In this document: positions 1 to 9,043 of the stretch, in pieces | How positions within the stretch are numbered: the first letter of the stretch is position 1 | Layout of the letters: every line of letters begins with the position of its first letter | Assembly (NCBI RefSeq): GCF_000174015.1 | Contig: NZ_ACFE01000001.1 | Coordinates: 1-64,000 of the forward strand | Direction: 5' to 3' | DNA length: 64,000 nt | Source: Lancefieldella rimae ATCC 49626 | GTDB lineage: Bacteria; Actinomycetota; Coriobacteriia; Coriobacteriales; Atopobiaceae | Program-made: the position numbers and the translations under genes | The notes under the pieces: generated by a model | Told to the model about the DNA's origin: nothing | Seen by the model: only the letters and a program-made list of their open reading frames with translations | The model's database searches: none

Positions 1-744
1 ACCCTTGCAAATGGCAAACGAGTATGGGCAACGGCAGAAGGATCTCTTGCTGAGTCTGATGCCAAAGATGCCAAGCTGATTACCGATGCACCGTCCGGCG
101 ATACCGAAAAGCCCGATGACAATAGCACTCCGGACAAACCTTCAGATAAGCCTTCAGATAAACCTTCCGATGATCCTTCCGATAAGCCCTCCGATAAACC
201 TTCAGAGGTTGCATGGTCAACGGAAACCACCATCCTCGGCGAAGCAAGCCTTACCAAGGATGCTCTTGTGGCGGATTTGAAGGCAGGTCTTGCAGCTCGC
301 GGTATCTCCTATCCAAAAGAGCTTGCCGAAAAGGGTGCGGCCACTCCTGAAGAGTTTGTCGATCAGCTGTGGGACGCTGCCACCGCTGAGGGAGTTCGAC
401 CTGAGGTGCTCTATGCACAGGCAATGCTTGAAACGGGTTATCTGCAGTTTAATGGTGACGTTTCGGTTGGGCAGTGTAACTTTGGCGGTATGGGGGCCAC
501 CGGAAACGGAGTGCCGGGTGACTCATATCAAAACGTACACGAGGGGCTTCTCGCTCAGGCACAGCATCTTCGGGTATACACAGGCAACACTCCGCTGACA
601 AGCATTGTCGACAAGCGCTTTGGAAATTGGCTGCTGAATAGGCAGAAAGCAAATCCCGCGACGACCATTGGCAAACTTGTTGGTTCGTGGGCAATGTCTC
701 CAACCTACGCCGATCAGATAGTGAGTATCCTCAAAAGGCTTTAA
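1..744 (+). CDS. Glucosaminidase-domain cell-wall hydrolase, C-terminal part
   Basis: The frame is open from the first base, so the start lies outside the window. The visible part begins with about 44 residues of unassigned sequence, continues through a Pro/Ser/Asp/Lys linker of six DKPS-type tetrapeptides, and ends in a domain of about 160 residues typical of the LytG/FlgJ-like glucosaminidase family (cleaves the glycan strands of peptidoglycan). The motif AQAMLETGYLQF carries the likely catalytic Glu, followed by the CNFGGMGATG segment usual in this family. The flexible linker and the C-terminal position of the enzyme domain fit a secreted or surface protein; the signal peptide would be upstream and cannot be seen. 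A hairpin terminator follows directly. The family call is firm; substrate linkage and cellular role are inferred. Confidence 0.85.
   Translation, partial: TLANGKRVWATAEGSLAESDAKDAKLITDAPSGDTEKPDDNSTPDKPSDKPSDKPSDDPSDKPSDKPSEVAWSTETTILGEASLTKDALVADLKAGLAARGISYPKELAEKGAATPEEFVDQLWDAATAEGVRPEVLYAQAMLETGYLQFNGDVSVGQCNFGGMGATGNGVPGDSYQNVHEGLLAQAQHLRVYTGNTPLTSIVDKRFGNWLLNRQKANPATTIGKLVGSWAMSPTYADQIVSILKRL
133..204 (+). repeat. Six 12-bp tandem repeats coding a DKPS linker
   Basis: Six consecutive 12-base units encode Asp-Lys-Pro-Ser, with the fourth reading Asp-Asp-Pro-Ser. Third-base differences between units show the repeat is not brand new. It forms a spacer between the N-terminal part and the glucosaminidase domain; copy number may vary between strains. 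Confidence 0.85.
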
Positions 745-776
745 GTCCGACGGGTTTGAGACTTCTATCGGCTGGT

Positions 777-820
777 AAGGTGCCCTTTGTCTTGATGAAA
801 TGAAGGGCACCTTTATATAC
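777..820 (+). terminator. Hairpin terminator after the glucosaminidase gene
   Basis: An 11-bp perfect stem (AAGGTGCCCTT at 777-787 with AAGGGCACCTT at 803-813) and a 15-base loop, followed by a short T-rich run (TTATATACC). It lies 33 bases after the stop codon. Confidence 0.7.
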
Positions 821-889
821 CTTTACACAAGGGTACAGGGTAAAGCTTTGGTTGTCGGATATGGTAGGAGATGCGTATAAAGGCCTCAA

Positions 890-3241
890 TCAGCGGTCAG
901 GTTCTCCTTCAATGGATCTGAGCATATCGTAGTAGATATCATCTTTTGTTATGAGGCCCAGGTTAGTCATGAAGTTTTTTGCCACGCTGAAAAGCTCTGC
1001 GTCGAGAGATGCCTGTGTTCCTTCCAAAAAGATTTCCGACACTTCAGGTGTTGGAGCTTTGGGAATGTGCGCCGATGCAAGCGCTTTGTCAATTTCCTCA
1101 TCGTTGAGCTCGGTAAATGAGAACTTCGGTTCTTGAAGGGCTAAAATACTCATTTCAGTGCCAATTAAAAAACGCGCACCCGGAATAAAGCGCAGGGCAT
1201 ATTGATAGCAGGCACGAGCCGTTGCATATCGCTGAAGACGCCATTGGAAAAACGCCATGCGATAGTATCCAAGGCCAATACCTTCAAGATCATGGGCACG
1301 AAGCAGGAGTGTCGTAAGTGTTTCGATAGCCTCTTCAAGTTGGTTTGAGGCTTCAAGACAGTGTGCAAGGTGCAAGTGAGCGCTTGTATTAAGCGGAGCA
1401 ATTTCAACTGCCCGACGAGCATGCATAATGGCTTGCTCTGTTTTTTTCTGCAAGAGTTCCGAGACGGATGCAAGAAGGTGAGCGTCAAAGTAAGCCGTGG
1501 GAACGAGCTTTGTTGTGCGCTGCGGCGTACAGAGCAATCGATTATAAAGAACGCGGTCAACATAGCTCGTAAAGGCGCGCCAACAGACCGTATTATTGTC
1601 GGCGTAGGTGCGTTCGGTATCGATGCTGTTTAAGGCAGAGAGAACGCAGTTTTCCGCATTGGCAAACTCTTTTTTGGCGATAAGGGCCCGTGCTTGTGTG
1701 ACAGCCGCCTGAAGTGCGCCTCCGTTGACAAACTCCTCACCGACGGCCTCTACATCACATTCCGAAAGGGTTCCGTCAATAAGATGAGCCACTACGCGTT
1801 CACCGGCACTACGAACGGAGGCGTCCGTATCGTGGGCAGTGAGCGATAAGATCATGCGAACGTTCTTTTCGGTAGAGGAAGAGAGGTTGCGCATGATTTG
1901 AGTGGCAATGATTTCGCGATGCTCGCCTTCATCAATGGAGAGTCCGGATACCTGGCTTGTTCCAAGGGCGCGCGCTTCATGAGCAGTGAGTGAGCGCGTG
2001 GAATGCTCAATGGCATCGTAGCGGCTGGGAGGGCAGAACCTCTCGTCTTCAAGGCTAAAGGTGGGCTTTATGGGGTGCAAAATACCCTCATCACACTCGA
2101 TTGAGGCGCCCCAGCTCACAAGCAACGCAGTGGGATCAAATGCGTCCGTCAGTTTTACGGATTCAAATTGTTCTCGCGTGAGGTGTAGCGCATAAAGACA
2201 GCAATGCTTGACGGGGTCTTCCGTGACGCCTTCAATCCACACCTCGCAGATGGTTTGAGAGCTCGCAAACGCGCACGATGCCACCAAAATACCAAGGCGC
2301 GTGTTGTAATCGGTAGCTGCTTTTTTACGCGAGTTATCCGTTGTGTGAGTAAATCCGGTCTCGGCGTGATATTGGACCTTAGGAAATACTTTCGGGGAGG
2401 GCAATTTGATACGAAACGCAGCTCTTCCGGTATGGACGTGAGTGCGAAAATCAAGTTCCAAACGGTAGGGAAGTCGGAGGCTTTCAATGTTGAGAGAGAT
2501 TGCTTTTCGTACCACCCACTCACCGTCTTGAGCTTTGTCGTGCGGACGGGAAACGATGGCAGGAGTCTGCGCGGCAATCGATTGTGCATAGGTTTGCTCA
2601 AATAGAAGAAGGTCTTCTCGGCTTGCCATATTGGCGTCTAAGAAATAATGGTTGGCGAGAAGCGCCGTGTTAAGAATGCTTTCAATCTCAAGTAATTGAA
2701 GATGTTCTTGATATGGACAGGCGGACCTCTGGGCCCGGATGTAGAAGAGACCGTTGGTGTGCAGGCGGACTACGCGTATTCCGGAGTATCTTTCATGTGT
2801 GGCCGCAGCTGAACCGGCGTGATACGGCATTTTGATATGTTCAATGCCCGCATCACGTAAGCGTTCGGCAAAGTAGAGCTTGTAATCGCTCGGCTCTGTG
2901 TAAGAAACAGTATCAAAATCAGTATGTGGTGGTACACCATGGTGATGGGCTCCACGCATTACGTCAGCGACAAAGGCTTTCAAAATCCGAAGAGGCTCTG
3001 CAGAAAGGACAAGTTCTCTCGAAAGGTTTTCTATATCAAGGCTTGAGTGTTTTGGAGCGAGAGAAGAATCGATAAGGCCTTCATTTTTTTCAGCAAACAA
3101 TGAGAACACGTCGGGGAGTGTATCTCCATCGACGAGCGAAGAAAACAACCTTCCCAAACGATTGTGACCAGGTTGTTGGGCTTCTGGATTGCCTGCAAGG
3201 TGAGCCACGATACACCTCCAACCGGTGGCATAACGATTCAC
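890..3241 (-). CDS. Large TPR-containing protein of unknown function
   Basis: 783 residues, read leftward from an ATG. I do not recognise the N-terminal two thirds, which are soluble, have no signal peptide and no evident enzyme motif. Residues ~600-700 contain typical tetratricopeptide helices (segments AIMHARRAVEIAP...AHLHLAHCLEASNQLEEA and YYRMAFFQWRLQRYATARACYQYALRF), so this part probably binds other proteins. It stands alone: a terminator from the gene on its left points at its 3' end and the HAD phosphatase is divergent on its right, so it is likely its own transcription unit. It could be a scaffold or regulatory protein; nothing visible says which. The open frame and codon pattern make it a real gene. 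Confidence 0.8.
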   Translation of the reverse strand: MNRYATGWRCIVAHLAGNPEAQQPGHNRLGRLFSSLVDGDTLPDVFSLFAEKNEGLIDSSLAPKHSSLDIENLSRELVLSAEPLRILKAFVADVMRGAHHHGVPPHTDFDTVSYTEPSDYKLYFAERLRDAGIEHIKMPYHAGSAAATHERYSGIRVVRLHTNGLFYIRAQRSACPYQEHLQLLEIESILNTALLANHYFLDANMASREDLLLFEQTYAQSIAAQTPAIVSRPHDKAQDGEWVVRKAISLNIESLRLPYRLELDFRTHVHTGRAAFRIKLPSPKVFPKVQYHAETGFTHTTDNSRKKAATDYNTRLGILVASCAFASSQTICEVWIEGVTEDPVKHCCLYALHLTREQFESVKLTDAFDPTALLVSWGASIECDEGILHPIKPTFSLEDERFCPPSRYDAIEHSTRSLTAHEARALGTSQVSGLSIDEGEHREIIATQIMRNLSSSTEKNVRMILSLTAHDTDASVRSAGERVVAHLIDGTLSECDVEAVGEEFVNGGALQAAVTQARALIAKKEFANAENCVLSALNSIDTERTYADNNTVCWRAFTSYVDRVLYNRLLCTPQRTTKLVPTAYFDAHLLASVSELLQKKTEQAIMHARRAVEIAPLNTSAHLHLAHCLEASNQLEEAIETLTTLLLRAHDLEGIGLGYYRMAFFQWRLQRYATARACYQYALRFIPGARFLIGTEMSILALQEPKFSFTELNDEEIDKALASAHIPKAPTPEVSEIFLEGTQASLDAELFSVAKNFMTNLGLITKDDIYYDMLRSIEGEPDR

Positions 3242-3333
3242 CTTTTGTTAACTATATACCCAGACGGGTAAAAAAGTTCACTTTTGTCGGTAACCGGTTG
3301 TTTTCTTCGGTAAAAGCCTATGGAATGACTTTG

Positions 3334-3339
3334 TATAAT
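3334..3339 (+). promoter_or_regulatory. Possible -10 element (TATAAT) for the HAD phosphatase gene
   Basis: A perfect TATAAT lies 73 bases before the ATG in the divergent gap between the TPR gene and the HAD gene. No good -35 box is found 16-18 bases upstream and there is no extended -10, so this is weak evidence. Confidence 0.3.
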
Positions 3340-3412
3340 GAGTATGAGTGTTTAGCATGTTGTAGTAATCGAAAGACTTTTTATATACACCTGTGTATCG
3401 TGAGGATAAACA

Positions 3413-4123
3413 ATGGCAATTACGGTTCCAAACGTGGCTCTAAACAGCATGGATTATCAGCGGAGTCTTGATGACATTGCGCGCCGGAAACTCGTTATCT
3501 TTGACTTTGACGGTACGCTTGCCGACACCATGCCCGGTATTACGCAGACTGCTCATAAGGTATTTACAGAAATTGGTATGACAGAGGAGGAAATGGGAGA
3601 CATCCGCCGCATTGTCGGACCTCCTTTTCCGTTTGCATTTGAAATTGTCTACGGCATGAATCGCGCGCAGGCAGAAGCGGTGACTAAGCGCTACCGAGAA
3701 ATCTATGCTGTTGAGGGTACGTGGCCTCTTTTTAGAGGAGTGCATACGTTATTGAGCGATCTTAAGCAAGCGGGAAAGTTAGTGGCCATTGCAAGCTCCA
3801 AGCAACAGCCACTTGTGATGCGTGGCGTTGCTGACAATCATCTTGAGGATATTTTGGACGCGTGCGTGGGAAGGATCGACGAAGCAGAGTCAACCAAGGT
3901 GCAAGCGATTGCTACGGTGATGAATAAACTGCAGGTAGACCCTAAAGATGCCGTCATGGTGGGCGACCGTATGTATGATATTGATGCCGCACGTCCCAAT
4001 GACATTCCCTGTGTTGGTGTCCTCTATGGAGAAACGACGGTTAAGCAGGAGCTTATTGACCATGAAGCCGCCGCAATCGTTGACAGTGTCCAAGAGCTGC
4101 ACCGTGTGCTTCTCGGCACATAG
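3413..4123 (+). CDS. HAD-superfamily hydrolase, phosphoglycolate phosphatase-like
   Basis: 236 residues. It contains the HAD motifs in order: DFDGTLADT (residues 31-39, nucleophile Asp31 and general acid Asp33), an IASSK segment (motif II), a Lys in STKVQ (motif III) and VMVGDRMYDIDAA (motif IV, metal binding). The helical cap domain between residues ~45 and 110 is of the Gph/PpaX type. Such enzymes dephosphorylate small metabolites such as phosphoglycolate, pyrophosphate or nucleotides; the substrate here cannot be told from sequence. The ATG at 3413 follows GAGG with 9-base spacing; a second ATG at codon 13 has no ribosome site. It is convergent with the ABC exporter pair. Confidence 0.85.
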   Translation: MAITVPNVALNSMDYQRSLDDIARRKLVIFDFDGTLADTMPGITQTAHKVFTEIGMTEEEMGDIRRIVGPPFPFAFEIVYGMNRAQAEAVTKRYREIYAVEGTWPLFRGVHTLLSDLKQAGKLVAIASSKQQPLVMRGVADNHLEDILDACVGRIDEAESTKVQAIATVMNKLQVDPKDAVMVGDRMYDIDAARPNDIPCVGVLYGETTVKQELIDHEAAAIVDSVQELHRVLLGT

Positions 4124-4149
4124 TCTTTGGGACATATTACAGACATACG

Positions 4150-4190
4150 ATAGAAAAAACACGCCGTAGCCTCAGGTTGAGACTACGGCG
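4150..4190 (-). terminator. Terminator of the ABC exporter operon
   Basis: Read on the minus strand, an 8-bp perfect stem (CGCCGTAG with CTACGGCG, + strand 4162-4169 and 4183-4190) is followed by GTGTTTTTTC, a classic U-run. It lies just past the stop codon of the leftward ABC genes. On the + strand the same hairpin has no T-run. Confidence 0.85.
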
Positions 4191-4218
4191 CGCGCTATTG
4201 TGACGTAGCTTTTAGGCT

Positions 4219-6192
4219 TTATTCAAGCTCAAAGGCGCCCGTATAGAGCTGGTAATAGGTGCCTCGCTTGGCGAGAAGCTCCTCATGAGTTCCTCGCTCA
4301 ATGATGCGACCGTGGTCAAGGACGACGATAACGTTTGAGTTACGAACCGTGGAGAGACGGTGCGCAATGACAAACGTGGTGCGATCGTACATAAGTGCAT
4401 CCATACCACGCTGAACGATGGCCTCGGTGCGTGTGTCGATACTGGAAGTTGCTTCATCCAAAATCATGACGGGAGGATCGGCAACGGCTGCGCGCGCAAT
4501 GGAGATGAGCTGTCGCTGACCCTGTGAAAGCGCCGAACCGTTGTCTTTGAGCATGGTGTGGTAGCCGTTGGGGAGACGACGGATAAAATCGTCGGCACCG
4601 GCAAGCTTTGCGGCACGGACGCAGTCCTCATCGGTGGCGTTGAGACGACCATAGCGAATATTGTCCATAACCGTTCCGGTAAAGAGATTGACATCTTGCA
4701 AGACCACGCCGAGCGCCCGCCTGAGTGAGCTCTTTTTGATCTTGTTGATGTTGATGCCGTCATAGCGGATTTTACCGTCCTCAATGTCATAGAAACGGTT
4801 CAAAAGATTGGTGATGGTCGTTTTTCCGGCACCGGTTGCGCCGACAAAGGCAACCTTTTGTCCCGGCTTTGCATAGAGAGAGATGTTGTGCAAGACGGTA
4901 TTTCCCGGCACGTATGCAAAATCAACATCAAAGAGGCGCACGTCGCCGGTAAGCGGCGTATACGTAATACTGCCGTCTTTGTGGGGGTGTTTCCACGCCC
5001 AGTGACCCGTGCGATACTCAGCCTCTTGAATCTGACCATTGACCATCTCGGAGTTGACAAGGGTGACATACCCTTCATCTTTTTCAACGTCCTCATCCAA
5101 GAGTTCAAAAATACGATTTGCGCCCGCTATTCCCATAACGACGGAGTTAATCTGCCCTGAAATCTGTCCAATCTGAGCGGCAAACTGGCGTGTCATATTG
5201 AGGAAGGGGACGGCCACTGCAATATTGAGGGCCATACCGGAAAAAGAAATATTCTGGAAGTTTGTGGAAATCATGATACCCGCCGCTATGGCAACGATGA
5301 CGTACAGAAGATTTCCAATATTGTTCAGTATGGGCATGAGTGTGTTGGAGTAAGCGTTTGCATCGCGGGAGCGGGCCATAAGCTCATCGTTGAGTACATC
5401 GAAGGATGCTTCGGTTTCACTCTCATGACTGAACACCTTGACGACCTTCTCGCCATTCATAATCTCTTGGATATGACCCTCAACATCGGCGGTGGTCTTT
5501 TGCTGTTTCATAAAGTTTCGAGCCGAGCGTCCGCCCAGAAAACGAGTAAGTCCGACCATTACAACAGAACCGAAGATGATGATGAGTGCCATGGGGATGC
5601 TGTAGTAAAACATAATGACTACAACGGCAATCAGTATTACGGATGTGAAAAGCAGCTGAGGCAGGCTGATGCCAATCATCTGACGCATGGCATCGATATC
5701 ATTGGTGTAATAGCTCATCACGTCGCCGTTGAGGTGTGAGTCAAAGTAACGGATGGGCAAATTTTGCATGTGATCGAACATCTTGTAGCGGAACTTCTGG
5801 AGAGCTCCTTGGGTCACAATAGCCATACCTTGGGTGGAAATGACATTACAGATGAGACCTATGACATAGATGCCTGCGAGAAGCGCAACGTTGGAGAAAA
5901 TAACTGGCTGGGCACCTGACCAATCTGCGGCACCGATATACTGCTCGATAATGGTAATAATACGCTCAAGAAAAATGTTAGGCACCGACTGCATGATGGC
6001 CTGAATGACGGCAGTACCAAGTGCAACAGGAAGAAGGATAGGGTAGAACTGCCACAGCATCTTCATGGTGCGACCAATAACCTTGCCCGCAGGGACCTTC
6101 TTTCGAGGGTATTTGAAAGCTTCTTGAATGCTGTTTTGTGTGCCGGCTGTTTTCACTTGCTGTTCTTGAGTGGAGAATTTCTCGTTACTCAT
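4219..6192 (-). CDS. ABC exporter half-transporter with consensus ATP site
   Basis: 657 residues: six membrane segments (about residues 50-335) joined to one nucleotide-binding domain. Walker A is GATGAGKTT, the signature LSQGQRQL, Walker B VMILDEATSSID with the catalytic Glu present, and the switch His in IAHRLST. Compared with the usual 580-600 residues there is an insert of ~40 residues between the membrane and ATPase domains (around VNGQIQEAEYRTGHWAWKHP), known in a subset of multidrug-type half-transporters. The gene starts with ATG after GGAGG and overlaps the upstream partner gene by 8 bases, so the two products almost surely form a heterodimer. Substrate unknown; multidrug, lipid or peptide export are possible. 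Confidence 0.9.
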   Translation of the reverse strand: MSNEKFSTQEQQVKTAGTQNSIQEAFKYPRKKVPAGKVIGRTMKMLWQFYPILLPVALGTAVIQAIMQSVPNIFLERIITIIEQYIGAADWSGAQPVIFSNVALLAGIYVIGLICNVISTQGMAIVTQGALQKFRYKMFDHMQNLPIRYFDSHLNGDVMSYYTNDIDAMRQMIGISLPQLLFTSVILIAVVVIMFYYSIPMALIIIFGSVVMVGLTRFLGGRSARNFMKQQKTTADVEGHIQEIMNGEKVVKVFSHESETEASFDVLNDELMARSRDANAYSNTLMPILNNIGNLLYVIVAIAAGIMISTNFQNISFSGMALNIAVAVPFLNMTRQFAAQIGQISGQINSVVMGIAGANRIFELLDEDVEKDEGYVTLVNSEMVNGQIQEAEYRTGHWAWKHPHKDGSITYTPLTGDVRLFDVDFAYVPGNTVLHNISLYAKPGQKVAFVGATGAGKTTITNLLNRFYDIEDGKIRYDGININKIKKSSLRRALGVVLQDVNLFTGTVMDNIRYGRLNATDEDCVRAAKLAGADDFIRRLPNGYHTMLKDNGSALSQGQRQLISIARAAVADPPVMILDEATSSIDTRTEAIVQRGMDALMYDRTTFVIAHRLSTVRNSNVIVVLDHGRIIERGTHEELLAKRGTYYQLYTGAFELE

Positions 6193-8092
6193 GTGAGCTC
6201 ACCTCCTTTTCGGCTCCATGTACTTCATCGGCATCTTGACGATTCTGCGAGAAGTATACTTCGCGGTAAATTTCATTCTTTTTGAGAAGCTCTTCATGTG
6301 TGCCAACGGCGTTGATACGGCCGCCGTCGATAACAAGAATGCGGTCGGCATCCTCAACACTTGATGTGCGCTGCGCAATGATAATTTTGGTTGTCTCAGG
6401 CAGGAAGCTGCGAAGACCTTCTCGAATAAGTGAGTCCGTCTTTGTATCAACGGCGCTGGTTGAATCATCAAGGATGAGTACCTTTGGCTTTTTTAAGAGC
6501 GCGCGAGCAATACAGAGACGCTGTTTCTGACCGCCGGAAACATTGGTGCCTCCTTGCTCGATATGAGTGTCGTAGGCATCGGGGAAGGTTTGTACAAAAC
6601 CGTCTGCCTGCGCAAGTTTAGCCGCTTCAACAATTTCCTCGTCAGTGGCGTGTTTATTGCCCCAACGAAGATTTTCGGCAATGGTTCCGGAAAAGAGGAC
6701 ATTTTTCTGCAGGACCATCGCAACGGCTCCACGGAGTGTATCCAGATCGTATTCACGCACGTCATGGCCACCTACGCATACGCTGCCAGACGTAACGTCA
6801 TAAAGACGGGGAATGAGCTGTACCAAGGTGGATTTTGCCGATCCGGTTCCTCCGATGACTCCTATGACTTCTCCGGATTTGATATGAAGATCAACGTTGG
6901 AAAGTGCTTCTCGTCCTTTGGGGCCTGCATATGAAAAACCGACGTTGTTGAAGTCAATGCTTCCGTCCGTCACTTCCATACGGGCAATTTCGGGATTTGT
7001 AATGGTCGGCTTGGCGAGAAGTACCTCGCAGATACGGCGCGCACCCTCTTCCGCAATGATAATCATAGCGAGTATGAAAGAGAGCATCATGAGGCTCATA
7101 AGCATCATGAAGCCATAGGTAATAAGTGAGGAGAGCTGACCGACGCCCAAGGCACTTCCTTGTGTGGAAATGATAAGGAAGGAGCCTACGTAGAGAATGG
7201 CGACAAAAACCACGTAAATAGAGAAGTTCATAAACGGTGAGTTCAGAGCAATGATACGTTCCGCTTTGGTAAATCCGGCCTGCAAATCTTTTGATGCCTT
7301 ATCGAATTTTTGGCGTTCAAAATCTTCATTTACAAAAGACTTTACTACACGGATACCTGCAAGGTTTTCCTCTGCGGATTCGTTTAAGGCATCGTATTGT
7401 TTGAATACACGCTTGAAAATAGGAATCACTTTGGTAATGAGGATGTAGAGTGCAATTCCCAAAAGCGGCATCATGGCGGCAAAAATAAAGGCCATCCATC
7501 CGCCCATAATAAAGGCTGCAATGAATGAAAAAAGGAGCATAAACGGAGCTCGTATGGCCATGCGAATAAGCATCATATAGGCCATTTGGACATTGGTAAT
7601 ATCGGTTGTCAGACGAGTTACCAAAGACGACGTTGAAAACGAATCTATGGTAGTAAATGAGAAGGTCTGTATGTTATAGAACATATCGCGTCGAAGATTG
7701 CGCGCAAAGCCGGTAGAGGCATGCGCGCAGGTAATGCCGGCGGCGCCTCCCGCAATGAGTGAGCAAAGCGCCATGAGAGCAAGAATTGCTCCGGAATTCA
7801 TAATTGCCGCGACATCGGCGCCGGCGCGAAGTGTGTCTACCAAATCTGCGGTTCTAAATGGTATTAAAACTTCAAAAACCGTTTCGATAAATACAAGAAT
7901 GGGTGTCAGTATACTTGCGTTTTTGAACTCTTTAATGCTTTTCGCAAGTACGCGCATGATTTGCATAATAGTGAAGTCACTCGTATCGGTAATACCCGTG
8001 CGCTTCTGTTGTTCTTGTGCAAGAGCGGCAATTTGTTCGGCGGATGCGAGTTCTTGTTCCAATGTATCCTCTGATGTCAGGATGTCTGACAT
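6185..8092 (-). CDS. ABC exporter half-transporter with degenerate ATP site
   Basis: 635 residues, membrane domain (about residues 60-370) then ATPase domain. Walker A is GGTGSAKSTL and the signature is VSGGQKQRL, but Walker B reads VLILDDSTSAVD, with Asp where the catalytic Glu should be, and the switch histidine is replaced by Gln (IIIAQRTSS). This Asp/Gln pair is the known mark of the non-hydrolysing site in heterodimeric exporters such as TM287/288 and BmrCD, which supports pairing with the next gene (8-base overlap). First gene of the pair; ATG preceded by GGGAG. The N-terminal ~45 residues are a soluble extension. Confidence 0.9.
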   Translation of the reverse strand: MSDILTSEDTLEQELASAEQIAALAQEQQKRTGITDTSDFTIMQIMRVLAKSIKEFKNASILTPILVFIETVFEVLIPFRTADLVDTLRAGADVAAIMNSGAILALMALCSLIAGGAAGITCAHASTGFARNLRRDMFYNIQTFSFTTIDSFSTSSLVTRLTTDITNVQMAYMMLIRMAIRAPFMLLFSFIAAFIMGGWMAFIFAAMMPLLGIALYILITKVIPIFKRVFKQYDALNESAEENLAGIRVVKSFVNEDFERQKFDKASKDLQAGFTKAERIIALNSPFMNFSIYVVFVAILYVGSFLIISTQGSALGVGQLSSLITYGFMMLMSLMMLSFILAMIIIAEEGARRICEVLLAKPTITNPEIARMEVTDGSIDFNNVGFSYAGPKGREALSNVDLHIKSGEVIGVIGGTGSAKSTLVQLIPRLYDVTSGSVCVGGHDVREYDLDTLRGAVAMVLQKNVLFSGTIAENLRWGNKHATDEEIVEAAKLAQADGFVQTFPDAYDTHIEQGGTNVSGGQKQRLCIARALLKKPKVLILDDSTSAVDTKTDSLIREGLRSFLPETTKIIIAQRTSSVEDADRILVIDGGRINAVGTHEELLKKNEIYREVYFSQNRQDADEVHGAEKEVSSHE

Positions 8093-8179
8093 AAAGTATC
8101 TCCCTTCGTTTGAACTCTGTGCATTTTTATGCCAAATAAAGATGTATTTTCTATTTTTACCACGTATACAAGGAAATAA

Positions 8180-9043
8180 TTAGGCAAAATTCTTTTTTCT
8201 TTTAATTGTGGAGAGAAGGACACGCACGACAGATTCCGCATTGGCCTTGGGCAGATTATGAGGCATGCCGGGTACAAAGAGAAGATGAGCGTGTGGTATG
8301 GCCTGAGCGATTCTCAGTGTTTCCGAGGCAAGAATATCGTCATATTCACCTGCCATAATGGTAGTGGGACACTTGATGGAAGAGAGAGATTCAGCTGGTA
8401 TTTGTGGCTCCGTGTACATAAGTTCAATGTGCTCCGCTATTTTTGCCGCTTCATGCGGGCTTGGAACCGGATAGCCGTCCTCAAGGGTTGCACCTTCGTA
8501 TCCGTACTGCGCCCAATACCTTTGAGCTGCAACGTATTCAGGAATCCAAGAAATGTCTCCGGCACCTTCCGGAATGAGGTTGGCTCCAATTGCGGTGAGA
8601 CTTGCAACCTTATCGGCATAGTCGCGAGCAAGGAGCAGCCCTTCGATGCCTCCGTCAGAAAATCCAAGAACGTGCGCGCCGGCGACACCCAGATCGTCCA
8701 GTACGGCGGCGGCGTCTGCGGTCATACGTTCGTAGGTAAACGCAGCAGAGCCGCGGGTGCTTTCGCCTTGATCGCGAGAATCCATCGCAATAACGTCGTA
8801 TCCTCTATCCACCATCGCATCGATAACGCGGCCAAAAATGCCATGCTCTTCTCCGTTGCCATGAAGCATAAGGATGGGAGTGTGCGAAAAGAGGTCCTTG
8901 TCGCCCTTCTCGCTCCCCGAATATATAAAGCTTGCAATGGATGCTCCGTCAGGCATAGACGTATTGTGCCGCTTGACAAGGAGAGCGGTTGGCTTTTGGT
9001 ATGGCTGTGGGCGATATACGGGAGGAAGGGATACGGTCTCCAT
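8180..9043 (-). CDS. Alpha/beta hydrolase
   Basis: 287 residues. Motifs of the alpha/beta hydrolase fold: HGNGEE (oxyanion-hole region), GFSDGG (nucleophile elbow, Ser), GEYDDI (acid) and MPHNLP (catalytic His). No signal peptide, so cytoplasmic. It is translationally coupled to metG: the TGA of metG and this ATG share one base (TGATG). A GTG one codon earlier is also possible. Pairing with an aminoacyl-tRNA synthetase gene may only reflect co-transcription. Substrate unknown; esterase, peptidase or thioesterase activity are all possible in this family. Confidence 0.8.
   Translation of the reverse strand: METVSLPPVYRPQPYQKPTALLVKRHNTSMPDGASIASFIYSGSEKGDKDLFSHTPILMLHGNGEEHGIFGRVIDAMVDRGYDVIAMDSRDQGESTRGSAAFTYERMTADAAAVLDDLGVAGAHVLGFSDGGIEGLLLARDYADKVASLTAIGANLIPEGAGDISWIPEYVAAQRYWAQYGYEGATLEDGYPVPSPHEAAKIAEHIELMYTEPQIPAESLSSIKCPTTIMAGEYDDILASETLRIAQAIPHAHLLFVPGMPHNLPKANAESVVRVLLSTIKRKKNFA

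Noticed and set aside
133-204. CRISPR-like or minisatellite array
   Set aside because: The 12-base units are contiguous, in frame and code a normal surface-protein linker; there are no spacers.
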